This document shows positions 7,631-14,216 of a DNA stretch of 16,898 bases, piece after piece. Numbering within the stretch: the stretch's first letter is position 1; every line of letters begins with the position of its first letter. The notes under the pieces were generated by a model. That model made no database searches. It was not told where the DNA came from and saw nothing but the letters and a program-made list of their open reading frames with translations. Made by a program: the position numbers and the translations under genes. This DNA comes from Chloroflexi bacterium UBA4733 (lineage in GTDB: Bacteria > Chloroflexota > UBA4733): contig DHIZ01000099.1 in assembly GCA_002404055.1 (NCBI GenBank), positions 11,387-28,284 of the forward strand, read 5' to 3'.

Positions 7631-8052
7631 TGGCCCATTCCTCCTCCGCCGCGCACGGTCTCTACCAACTTCTGTGCATTACGGCAGGCGCGGTAACCCT
7701 GGATACGAGTTACCGCCTCAACCTCGTAGTCCGTCACCTGGCGCAGAATGAGAAGGCGCCCCAACACATCGCGCAACTCTGAAGGATACAGCTTGCGTCT
7801 GCCGATTAGGTCGCCCGCAAAGCGAGCCTGCACAAAACTGTGCTCCCACTTTGGCCCTGCAGGCCGAACACCATACCGAAGCAGGGCAGAAATGGCCGCC
7901 TGAAAGGCAGCGTAGTAACAGCGGTTCGCGCAGTTATCATACCGTCCGTTGTCCCACTCGCTCTTGGCGCCGACAAGGCTCTGCTCGGCCTTAATGAGAA
8001 ACGCGGCCGCAGCATCTTCCACACGGCTATTGTACCCTGCCTCGACAGCCAC
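7627..8052 (-). CDS. HEPN-domain-like protein
   Basis: A 141-residue (or 131) all-helical protein. The stretch GRYDNCANRCYYAAFQAAISALL (within ~36-58) matches the HEPN signature in which an N-R-x-YYA-x-F helix is followed by a His (PKWEH, H71) and later a D-Y pair (VTDYEVE, 108-112). HEPN proteins are often RNases in toxin-antitoxin and defence modules. The classical R-x4-6-H catalytic motif is not clear here: R63 and H71 are 7 residues apart. The start is uncertain. GTG 8052 lacks a good ribosome site; GTG 8022 (V11) is an alternative and the corresponding codon is still present in the decayed second copy. It overlaps the following small gene by 4 nt and is divergent from the Uma2 gene. Confidence 0.75.
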   Translation of the reverse strand: MAVEAGYNSRVEDAAAAFLIKAEQSLVGAKSEWDNGRYDNCANRCYYAAFQAAISALLRYGVRPAGPKWEHSFVQARFAGDLIGRRKLYPSELRDVLGRLLILRQVTDYEVEAVTRIQGYRACRNAQKLVETVRGGGGMGQ

Positions 8053-8060
8053 ACTATACT
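8030..8060 (+). promoter_or_regulatory. Weak candidate promoter of the Uma2 gene
   Basis: TTGTAC (8030-8035) and TATACT (8055-8060) with a long 19-bp spacer. The -10 box is good; the spacing is poor. A small inverted repeat cgcgg-aaac-ccgcg (8080-8093) lies in the leader. In copy B the -10 has become TCTACT and the hairpin is lost, in line with decay. Confidence 0.3.
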
Positions 8061-8107
8061 GACAGGTGAGTCACGCTGCCGCGGAAACCCGCGATCAGGA
8101 GGACGCC

Positions 8108-8722
8108 ATGGCCATCGCTGAATTCTTCCCTGGGCTTGTCTTGCGGTCCCCCGATGCCACCTGGAACCGCGCCCGTTGGGAACGGCTGCCCGCCGATGGC
8201 AACCGCTATGAAGTCATCGACGGGGTGTTATATATGTCAACCGCGCCGAGCTTTTTCCACCAGTGGATTATCAAGCGCCTCGTGTTCTTGCTTGATCCAC
8301 AAATCGATCGTCGGGGCGTTGGTCTCACCATGTGGTCGCCGATAGGCCTCTTCATGCCCGGTTGTGATCCCGTACAACCGGATGTCCTGGTCTTGCGCCA
8401 GTCCGACATCATCCCGGAGATCTTCCGGGACGGCAAGATTTACGCCGTTCCGGCGCTGCTAGTCGAAGTGCAGTCACCCGGCCATCCGGCGGGCGACACC
8501 AAGATCAAGCGTGGCGCCTACGCGCGGGCAGGGGTTCCCGAGTACTGGGTCATCCGGCCCCAGCATGAAGACGTCCTGGTCTGTTCCCAGCCCGACGCAG
8601 AACTTGGAGATTATGCCCAGGTACACCTGGCTGGCCCGGAAGGAGAATTACTGTCGCCCACCTTGCCGGTCAGGCTGCGTGTGCGCGAACTGTTCGCCGG
8701 TTCACCGGACACGACGCTGTAA
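8108..8722 (+). CDS. Uma2-family (DUF820) PD-(D/E)XK endonuclease-like protein
   Basis: A 204-residue protein of the Uma2 restriction-endonuclease-like family, common in multiple copies in cyanobacteria and Chloroflexota; its biological role is poorly known. Visible features are the N-terminal NRYEVIDGVLYMS (32-44), PDVLVL with D92, then LLVEVQSPG (E120-x-Q122), and DTKIKRGAYARAGVPEYWV (130-148) supplying the Lys and the conserved GV-EYW. This gives a complete PD-D-ExK-like core, so it appears intact. ATG 8108 has AGGAGG 5 nt upstream. Its 3' end overlaps the convergent NTF2-like pseudogene by 21 bp. Its first 28 codons are duplicated at 10106. Confidence 0.88.
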   Translation: MAIAEFFPGLVLRSPDATWNRARWERLPADGNRYEVIDGVLYMSTAPSFFHQWIIKRLVFLLDPQIDRRGVGLTMWSPIGLFMPGCDPVQPDVLVLRQSDIIPEIFRDGKIYAVPALLVEVQSPGHPAGDTKIKRGAYARAGVPEYWVIRPQHEDVLVCSQPDAELGDYAQVHLAGPEGELLSPTLPVRLRVRELFAGSPDTTL

Positions 8723-9362
8723 GTTCCGGCGGGAGAAGAGCACCGCCGCCGCTGTCAATACTGGTGGCAGCAGGGCGAGCAGCCCGGCGAGGCCCGAGTC
8801 GGCGCCACCGCCGGCGCCGGCATACGGCATCTGGGCGGGCATTTGGGCCGGCGCGGCAGGCGCTGCCTGGAAGGCGGTGACAAACTTGGCAGTCTGTGGG
8901 TCGGTGGTGTCGGCCTTGAAGACGAAGGAGGCAATCCTGCCATTCTGCACTTCCACCGTCCAGAAGACGACAATGCGGTCCACTCCCTGGGCGCGAACGT
9001 TGTCGCCGCGGTACTGCACGCTGAAGACCGCTGTGCCGGGAGTCAGTGCTGCCCCGACAGGCGTGAATTGACTGTAACTCTGCTGCCCCGCGATGGACGT
9101 CGACAGCGCCTTCTCAATCGCGGTACGTCCGGCACATCGATGGTTAGGAGACTGCTGGCCATGGTTCACGCTGCAAGATGCCGGTATCCGCGAACAGTGC
9201 TGCTGCCACGGCCGCGTCGCCTCGGTTCGTGGCTGCAATGAATTGCTGCACCAGCGCCGTCGGGTCGGTCTGCGCCGCAGCGGTCGCGAGCGGTAAGAGG
9301 CTCAGCGCCAGCGCCTCGACGGAGCCAAGAAGCCATTGCCGAAGCGGAATACGGGAACGCAT
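8702..9362 (-). pseudogene. NTF2/SnoaL-like exported protein, frameshifted
   Basis: Two frames together form one protein of about 220 residues. Frame 1 starts at ATG 9362 (AGAGGAG 5 nt upstream) with a signal peptide (IPLRQWLLGSVEALALSLLP ... ATAAAQ) and the typical NTF2-like opening TALVQQFIAATNRGDAAVAAALF. It stops at TAA 9144-9146. The frame offset by one nucleotide, open through this point, continues with CAGRTAIEKALSTSIAG, a strand-rich middle (VFSVQYRGDNV, RIVVFWTVEVQNGRIASFVFKAD) and a C-terminal hydrophobic segment GLAGLLALLPPVLTAAAVLF followed by RRNLQRR, a membrane anchor. One extra nucleotide (or two lost) between about 9146 and 9200 explains it. This is real decay or a sequencing error; programmed frameshifting is less likely. 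Confidence 0.7.
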
Positions 9363-9476
9363 GACAACTCCTCTCAAGTGCAGGACGACGCCAGGTTGAT
9401 ATTGGGAGCAATCTACCGGCCGTTGCGCTGCGCTCGCTGGCCCAGGGGCGTCATTGGTGCATATGCCTGGATGGCG

Positions 9477-9785
9477 CTATACCCGTTCGCCGCGCGTCCC
9501 CAACTCGCCCACAGCAGCGAGTGCGCGCCGTCTCCGCCGGAGGGGGATGACGTAGACAGGCAGCCCCTCCTCGACCTGCATCTCCAACAGGCGATCGATG
9601 ACGAGGTCAACCACGTCATCGGTATCGTCAATATCGACCGTCGCCGTGAGGTACTGTCCTTCTGGATCTTCACCGTGGGAGCGTTGGTAGGAAGCTGTCG
9701 GATAACGGCTGCTAATGAGTGCTTCCAACTCGTCCATCGCTGCCATTGTGCGAGCATTGACCTCAGTCACACGTTCCGCGCTCAT
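9477..9785 (-). CDS. Second copy of the small HEPN-partner protein
   Basis: A 102-residue, fully open gene nearly identical to the product of 7322-7630 up to VYVIP. The changes are D/N near residue 10, N/D before RLLEMQ and I/V. After that the C-terminus differs (LRRRRRALAAVGELGTRGERV against IRPIQRVLAALRERSSVASTG), probably divergent homologous sequence or recombination. ATG 9785 still overlaps the TGA of the now broken HEPN copy, and AGGAGG is preserved upstream. It is thus an orphan partner without an intact HEPN gene next to it. The function is unknown; if it is an antitoxin it could still act on the intact copy's toxin. Confidence 0.65.
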   Translation of the reverse strand: MSAERVTEVNARTMAAMDELEALISSRYPTASYQRSHGEDPEGQYLTATVDIDDTDDVVDLVIDRLLEMQVEEGLPVYVIPLRRRRRALAAVGELGTRGERV

Positions 9786-10050
9786 TGGCCAACTCCTCCT
9801 CCGCCGCGAACGGTCTCTACCAACTTCTCTGCACTACGGCTGGCGCGGTAACTCTGGATGCGAGTTACCGCTTCAACCTCGTAATCCGCCATCTGGCGCA
9901 GAATGAGAAGGCGCCCCAACACATCGCGCAGTTATCATACCGTCCGTTGTCCCACTCGCTTTTGGCGCCGGCAAGGCTCTGCTCGGCCTTGATGAGAAAC
10001 GCAGCCGCAGCATCTTCCACACGGCCATTGTCCCCTGCCTGGACAGCCGC
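9782..10050 (-). pseudogene. HEPN-like gene remnant
   Basis: The counterpart of 7627-8052. The missing 157 bp is not a multiple of three, so the frame is broken at 9924-9930, and the deletion removes the YYAAF helix and the His region. The codon matching the GTG at 8052 is GCG here; the alternative GTG (10018-10020) survives. It cannot make a functional HEPN protein. Confidence 0.8.
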
Positions 10051-10105
10051 ACTCTACTGACAGGTGAGCCACGCTGAAGCGAAAACCCGCGATCAGGAGG
10101 ATGCC

Positions 10106-10189
10106 ATGCCCATCGCCGAATTCTTCCCTGGACTTGTCTTGCGGTCCCCCGATGCCACCTGGAACCGCGCCCGCTGGGAGCGACTGCCC
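10106..10189 (+). pseudogene. 5' fragment of a Uma2-family gene
   Basis: Codons 1-28 of the Uma2 gene at 8108 (MPIAEFFPGLVLRSPDATW and following), with the same AGGAGG ribosome site. Homology then stops and the reading continues into unrelated sequence. None of the nuclease core is present. Confidence 0.8.
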
Positions 10190-10280
10190 ACCTACAGCAG
10201 GCCATGTCGATCCCATCGTGGCTTCACTTTAGCGTATGCCAGGCGGGGAGGGCGCCGGACGACAAGTTCACCTGGCCCTG

Positions 10281-10457
10281 TCACGTCCCCACCACCGGCA
10301 GGGCATCCGGGTTAGCTTCCCACGGGCAGCACTCGGCGTTCAGGCGCTGCGCGAGCCCGTCGCGACCAATGATTCGTCCTGCGGGAGACGCCACGGCGAG
10401 GGATATCCGCGCCCAGACAACGAGGTAACGATCGACCACGGCGCCATACTCACTGGC
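10281..10457 (-). pseudogene. Possible remnant of another coding sequence
   Basis: A 59-codon open stretch without a good start, containing VVDRYLVVWARISLAV and GRIIGRDGLAQRLNAECC. YLVVW followed by a GR-I-x-x-DG segment recalls secreted repeat proteins with YLVVWE-type units. It abuts and overlaps the NHL remnant in another frame, suggesting a junction of fragments. The rest of 10190-10449 shows no gene I can support. Confidence 0.25.
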
Positions 10458-10653
10458 CAGTCACCGACAGCTTCTGGATGCGGTTGTTGTCGGTGTCCGC
10501 CACGTAGACGTTGCCCTGCCCGTCAACCGCCACGCCTGCGGGGTCGTTGAACTGGCCGGCGGCGGTGGCTGCGCGGCCAGGAAACAGCACGCTTACTGCC
10601 AGCAGGCAGCCAAGGAGGGCGTGGGCGAGGCTCCTGCGCGCGGCGAGGTCCAT
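10450..10653 (-). pseudogene. Truncated NHL-repeat exported protein
   Basis: 67 codons: a signal peptide (RRSLAHALLGCLLAVSVLF ... AATA) followed by a single NHL beta-propeller repeat, GQFNDPAGVAVDGQGNVYVAD then TDNNRIQKL, and a stop at 10450-10452. NHL propellers need about six such repeats, so this is the first blade of a lost gene. ATG 10653 has AGGAGG 5 nt upstream and lies 23 bp after the PsbP-like gene, so the intact ancestor was probably co-transcribed with it. Confidence 0.7.
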
Positions 10654-10676
10654 CTGTTCCTCCTCTTCTTCCTGGA

Positions 10677-11369
10677 TTACGGCTGGAGAATCAGGCTCTT
10701 GAGCATGGCCTGGAGCTGTGGGACGAGATTCGCGTTCGGGCCTTCGGTCGTGCTGATCGAAAGCGTCCCTCCCCGCTGAGGGAACTCCAGGACGTAGCCC
10801 TCGTCCGGCACGGCATAGGCCGTACTCGCATACTGCCGGCCAGTGACACCGGCCACGCTGACCGGCGTGGGAGGAGTCATGTAGGGTGGCACGGGGGCGC
10901 TGGCATCGTAGGGCGTGTGGGCATTAAAATCAAAATCGACGGTGGGTCCTGGCGCGTTGCGGTCGGCGCCGGGCGGGTAGAACGTCACCCCGTCGTACTG
11001 CGGCGGGTGGGCGTGCTCCACGTACGTCCAGCCGGCGGGGTAGCGGAAGCTCACCCCCAGAGCGCTGCTCGTATAGAGCGGCGAGGCGTTGCTGATGGGG
11101 GTGAGCAGTGGGGCCACGCCGATGACGGCTTTGAGCACTGGTGTGGCGGCAAACGTGGGGAGGGCCTCAGGAGGTGGCATGCGTTGCCCAATGGATCGGG
11201 CGGTTGGGGTGGGAGAGAGGAGGTTCGTCGTCGGCCGTGGGGCGGGCGAGGAAGCGTGCTGGGCCAGGGGAGCAGGGTGACGGCTGGCGGTGGCCAGGTA
11301 CACCCCGCCGCCGACCAGGAGCACCGCGGCGGCAACCACCAGGAGGAGGAGCGGTGAGCGCCAGATCAT
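10677..11369 (-). CDS. Membrane-anchored protein with PsbP-like C-terminal domain
   Basis: A 230-residue protein. Residues 5-26 (SPLLLLVVAAAVLLVGGGVY) form an N-terminal membrane anchor, followed by a Pro/Ser/Thr-rich linker (about 30-75). The outer domain (about 97-230) opens with ALGVSFRYPAGWTYVE and ends with an amphipathic helix LVPQLQAMLKSLIL. The FxYPxGW signature is typical of PsbP/DUF1795-like domains, which are often found on exported proteins of unknown role. ATG 11369 is chosen because AAGGA lies 5 nt upstream and the anchor begins at once; the frame is open to 11483 but that part covers the promoter. No lipobox Cys is present. The function is not known. Confidence 0.75.
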   Translation of the reverse strand: MIWRSPLLLLVVAAAVLLVGGGVYLATASRHPAPLAQHASSPAPRPTTNLLSPTPTARSIGQRMPPPEALPTFAATPVLKAVIGVAPLLTPISNASPLYTSSALGVSFRYPAGWTYVEHAHPPQYDGVTFYPPGADRNAPGPTVDFDFNAHTPYDASAPVPPYMTPPTPVSVAGVTGRQYASTAYAVPDEGYVLEFPQRGGTLSISTTEGPNANLVPQLQAMLKSLILQP

Positions 11370-11453
11370 GTGCGTCCTTGCTGGTACACCCGGTGGCTGG
11401 GTGGGGGAATAGGCGCGCTGTTCCTGGATTTCGGGGTCCGTAAGACTGATAAT

Positions 11454-11483
11454 AGTATAGCACAAGCAGACGGGCCAGGTCAC
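11454..11483 (-). promoter_or_regulatory. Extended -10 promoter of the PsbP-like gene
   Basis: On the minus strand: GTGACC (11478-11483), an 18-bp spacer and an extended -10 TGCTATACT (hexamer 11454-11459). Initiation would be near 11447, with a leader of about 78 nt. A small hairpin gcgct-aa-agcgc lies just upstream (11487-11500). Confidence 0.45.
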
Positions 11484-11650
11484 CCCGCGCTAAAGCGCCG
11501 GGCGAACTGGCGGCAGCGAATAGTGGACCGGCGTTCTAGCAGTTCCTGCAGCGGGCGCCCGATGGAGGGTACGCGTCCGTGGCTACCGTTTGTCGGGGCG
11601 CATACACGGTGGACCCGCAGTTGCGCCACCAAATAGGTCGCTGCCCAACC

Positions 11651-13492
11651 TCACGACACCTCCTGCCGCTCCGCCACACCCGCCTGCGTGAAGGTCGCCA
11701 TACGGCGGGGGATGCGGCAGGCCGCTTCCACCAGATGCATGGCCAGGGCCGCACCCGTCCCTTCCCCTAGGCGCAGGTCCAGCGTCACAAGGGGCAGCAG
11801 TTCCAGGCGCTCCAGGATCGTGCGATGGCCGATTTCCACGGACATGTGCGCCGCGATCAGGTAGCCGCGCACCGCCGGGCAAAGCTCGGTCGCCAGCAGC
11901 GCTGCCGCGCCGGAGATGAAGCCGTCGATCAGCACCGGTACGCGGTGGGCGGCCGCACCAAGGATCACGCCGACCAGGCCGGCAATCTCGAAGCCACCCA
12001 CTTTCGCCAGTACGTCCAGAGGATCGGTTGCGTCCGGCCGGTTCACGGACAGCGCCTGCTCGATCGCTGCGATCTTGCGCTGCAGGCCGGCATCATCTAC
12101 GCCTGTGCCGCGTCCGGTAATACCGGCGACCGGTTTGCCGGTGATGGCCGCGACGATGGCGCTGGAGGCGGTGGTGTTGCCGATGCCCATATCACCCGTC
12201 GCCACGAGGTCCAGGCCACGGGCGATCTCAGCGGTCACGACCGCAATGCCGCCGGCAACGGCCTCGCTTGCCTGTACTCGCGTCATGGCGGGTCCCTGTG
12301 CCATATTGGCGGTGCCGCGTGCAACCGGCCGGGAGATGATTGCCGGGTCGGCAGGCAGGTCAGCGGCGACACCCATGTCTACGATCACGACCCGTGCTCC
12401 GGCTTGCTCAGCCAGCACGTTGATCGCCGCACCGCCGCGTACGAAGTTCAGCACCATCTGGGCGGTGACCTCTGCCGGGTAAGCGGAGACGCCTTCGGCT
12501 GTCACGCCGTGATCGCCGACCATGACGATCACCGCCTTGCGTTCGACGTTCGGCAGCGGGTTGCCGGTGATGCCGGCCAGTTGGACGTGCAACGACTCCA
12601 GCCGGCCCAGGCTGCCCTGCGGCTTCGTCAGCACATCTTGCCGGAGGCGGGCGGCCTCCATCGCGCTGCGGTCCAACTCGCCAACCTGCCGTACGGTGTC
12701 ATGGATGGTCTGAAGCTGGGGCTCAACTGTCGTCACTGCGTTGGGCAGGAGGCGGTCGAGTGCCGGCCATGTGGGATGCGCGGCAGTGCCCCAGCGCTCG
12801 TAGTGCAACACGGCGCCAAGCGGCGTGCGCTGACGCCAGCCCGTTGTCTGCAGCACGGGTCGCGCCGGAAAGCCGTCGCTGGGATAACCGAGACAGAGAT
12901 AGGCGACCGGTATGATATGCGGCGGGATGCCCAGGATCTCTCGCAGTTGCGGCAGCTTGATGATCGAGACCCAGCCGACGCCGATGCCTTCGGCGCGAGC
13001 AGCCAGCCAGAGGTTTTCCACCGCGCAACAGGTGGAGTAGACATCGGTCTCCGGGATGCTGTTGCGGCCGATCACGGTGGGGCCGGCCGCTGTAGGATCG
13101 CAGGTGACGCAAATATTCAGCGGAGCGTCCAGGATGCCTTCGAGCTTGAAGGAGAGATACTGTGATCGGCGCGGCTCATCGAAGAAACAGGCGGCCGCCT
13201 GGCGTTCGCGGTCAAATAGCGCTTTTACCTGTGTTCGGGTCTCCCCATCCCGCACCAGCAGAAAGCTCCATGGCTGCATGAAACCGACCGACGGTGCGTG
13301 ATGCGCCGCGTTGAGCAGCCGCGCCAGCACGTCATCTGGAAAAGGATCGGAGCGAAAGCTGCGGATGTCGCGGCGTTGATAGATCGCCTGGTAGACCCCT
13401 TGCAGTGCCTCCGCTGGGAAGGCGTCGCCGGCGAGGCCGGGCGATACGGCGCGACTCGTTTCGACGGTGCGTTCTCGTGCCTGTGACGACAT
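11651..13492 (-). CDS. BluB-CobT fusion: DMB synthase and DMB phosphoribosyltransferase
   Basis: A single 613-residue protein with two cobalamin lower-ligand enzymes. Residues ~35-235 are BluB, a flavin-dependent nitroreductase-fold enzyme that cleaves FMNH2 to 5,6-dimethylbenzimidazole: RRDIRSFRSDPFPDDVLARL, HHAPSVGFMQPWSFLLV, EGIGVGWVSI. Residues ~255-600 are CobT, which joins that base to nicotinate mononucleotide to give alpha-ribazole phosphate: KPQGSLGRLE (290-299), VGDHGV, GDMGIGNTT (433-441) and LGEGTGAA (575-582, catalytic Glu577). The fusion passes the product of the first enzyme to the second. ATG 13492 follows GGAGGGTGG; an in-frame TTG at 13513 is an alternative. No other cobalamin genes or B12 riboswitch are seen nearby. 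Confidence 0.95.
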   Translation of the reverse strand: MSSQARERTVETSRAVSPGLAGDAFPAEALQGVYQAIYQRRDIRSFRSDPFPDDVLARLLNAAHHAPSVGFMQPWSFLLVRDGETRTQVKALFDRERQAAACFFDEPRRSQYLSFKLEGILDAPLNICVTCDPTAAGPTVIGRNSIPETDVYSTCCAVENLWLAARAEGIGVGWVSIIKLPQLREILGIPPHIIPVAYLCLGYPSDGFPARPVLQTTGWRQRTPLGAVLHYERWGTAAHPTWPALDRLLPNAVTTVEPQLQTIHDTVRQVGELDRSAMEAARLRQDVLTKPQGSLGRLESLHVQLAGITGNPLPNVERKAVIVMVGDHGVTAEGVSAYPAEVTAQMVLNFVRGGAAINVLAEQAGARVVIVDMGVAADLPADPAIISRPVARGTANMAQGPAMTRVQASEAVAGGIAVVTAEIARGLDLVATGDMGIGNTTASSAIVAAITGKPVAGITGRGTGVDDAGLQRKIAAIEQALSVNRPDATDPLDVLAKVGGFEIAGLVGVILGAAAHRVPVLIDGFISGAAALLATELCPAVRGYLIAAHMSVEIGHRTILERLELLPLVTLDLRLGEGTGAALAMHLVEAACRIPRRMATFTQAGVAERQEVS

Positions 13493-13607
13493 ACTTCCAC
13501 CCTCCCGGTGCAAGGCAACTACCTACGTGCCGCCATGGTAGCGTCTTTCCGGCACTCGTGCCGGCGGAGGGGGCAACCGCGCACTTTTCCACGACCGGAA
13601 GCGAGAT

Positions 13608-14216
13608 CTACAGCCGCTCTTGACCCAGCAACTGGCGCAGGTCGCCGAGGGCACGATGCTGGAGCACGCGAACGTGGTTGGCGCTCTTGCCCAATGCCGT
13701 TGCAACTTCGTCCACGGCGTACCCTTCGATGAAACGCAGCAAGATGACTTGCTGTCGATCCGGCTTGAGCTTGAGAATCGCCAGCCTGACGTCGTCATGG
13801 TCCAGACGGTCAAGTGTGACGGCTTCCGGGTCTGTCGCGGCGTTCGCCGCCACCTCCAGGTCGGGTTCAGTCACCTCGCGCGTCTTGCGCTGCTTACTCA
13901 CGGCCAGATTGTGGCTGATCGTCAACAGCCAGCCGAGGAACGGCGCGCCCGTGCGGCGGTACCGTGGCAAGGCCTGCCAGGCCTGTAAGAAGGTCTGCTG
14001 GGCGAGATCCTCGGCGTCGGCCCGGTTGCCGGCGCGATAGTAGCACTGGCGGTAGACCCTGCTCAGATGCAAGTCGTAGAGCGCGGCGAAGGCGGCGGCA
14101 TTCCCAGCCGCCGCCGCCTCCACCAGTGCCGTCTCATGCTCCTGCGGCAGCGTCATCGGCACGTAGTCACGGGTGAGCGCCGTGGGCCGCGTCGCGGCGT
14201 AGACATCAGCGCCCAT
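13608..14216 (-). CDS. ECF-type RNA polymerase sigma factor
   Basis: A 202-residue sigma-70-family factor. Region 2 spans about residues 39-112: AAFAALYDLHLSRVYRQCYY, DAEDLAQQTFLQAWQAL, and a GWLLTISHNLAVSKQRK end. Region 4 covers the C-terminal 60 residues: LKPDRQQVILLRFIEGYAVDE, with the DNA-reading helix GKSANHVRVLQHRALGDLR. No sigma region 3 is evident, as in ECF factors. ATG 14216 is chosen because GGAAAG stands 4 nt upstream and it overlaps the stop of the preceding membrane-protein gene by 11 bp; in-frame starts up to 14273 also exist. The overlap argues for coupled synthesis with that protein. Confidence 0.88.
   Translation of the reverse strand: MGADVYAATRPTALTRDYVPMTLPQEHETALVEAAAAGNAAAFAALYDLHLSRVYRQCYYRAGNRADAEDLAQQTFLQAWQALPRYRRTGAPFLGWLLTISHNLAVSKQRKTREVTEPDLEVAANAATDPEAVTLDRLDHDDVRLAILKLKPDRQQVILLRFIEGYAVDEVATALGKSANHVRVLQHRALGDLRQLLGQERL

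Larger units (their letters stand above)
7388..8191. repeat. Duplicated block, copy A (intact)
   Basis: Contains most of the small partner gene, the whole HEPN gene, the divergent intergenic region and the first 28 codons of the Uma2 gene. It is colinear with 9543-10189, apart from a 157-bp segment (between TCGCGCA at 7769-7775 and 7926-7932) missing from copy B. By-eye differences: about 5 in 240 bp over the small gene, 12 in 145 bp of the HEPN 3' part, and 20 in 259 bp of the remainder. Confidence 0.85.
9543..10189. repeat. Duplicated block, copy B (decayed)
   Basis: Homologous to 7388-8191, with one 157-bp deletion and no other indel: the offset is +2155 before the junction at 9924-9930 and +1998 after it. 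The deletion lies exactly between the two TCGCGCA copies present in A, leaving one copy. Homology ends abruptly after ctgccc at 10189. Confidence 0.85.

Noticed and set aside
7627..8052. Canonical MNT-HEPN toxin-antitoxin system
   Set aside because: The partner has no nucleotidyltransferase GSxxxGxxxxxSD motif and the R-x4-6-H motif is not exact, so only a HEPN-like module is claimed.
9140..9150. Programmed +1 frameshift at TCC-TAA-C
   Set aside because: The P-site tRNA would not re-pair well in the new frame, no stimulatory element is visible, and the locus is surrounded by decayed genes.
13493..13607. Possible cobalamin riboswitch or terminator before bluB-cobT (hairpin ccggca-ctcg-tgccgg at 13549-13564)
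   Set aside because: The gap is too short for a B12 riboswitch, no B12 box is seen, and there is no T-run after the hairpin on either strand.
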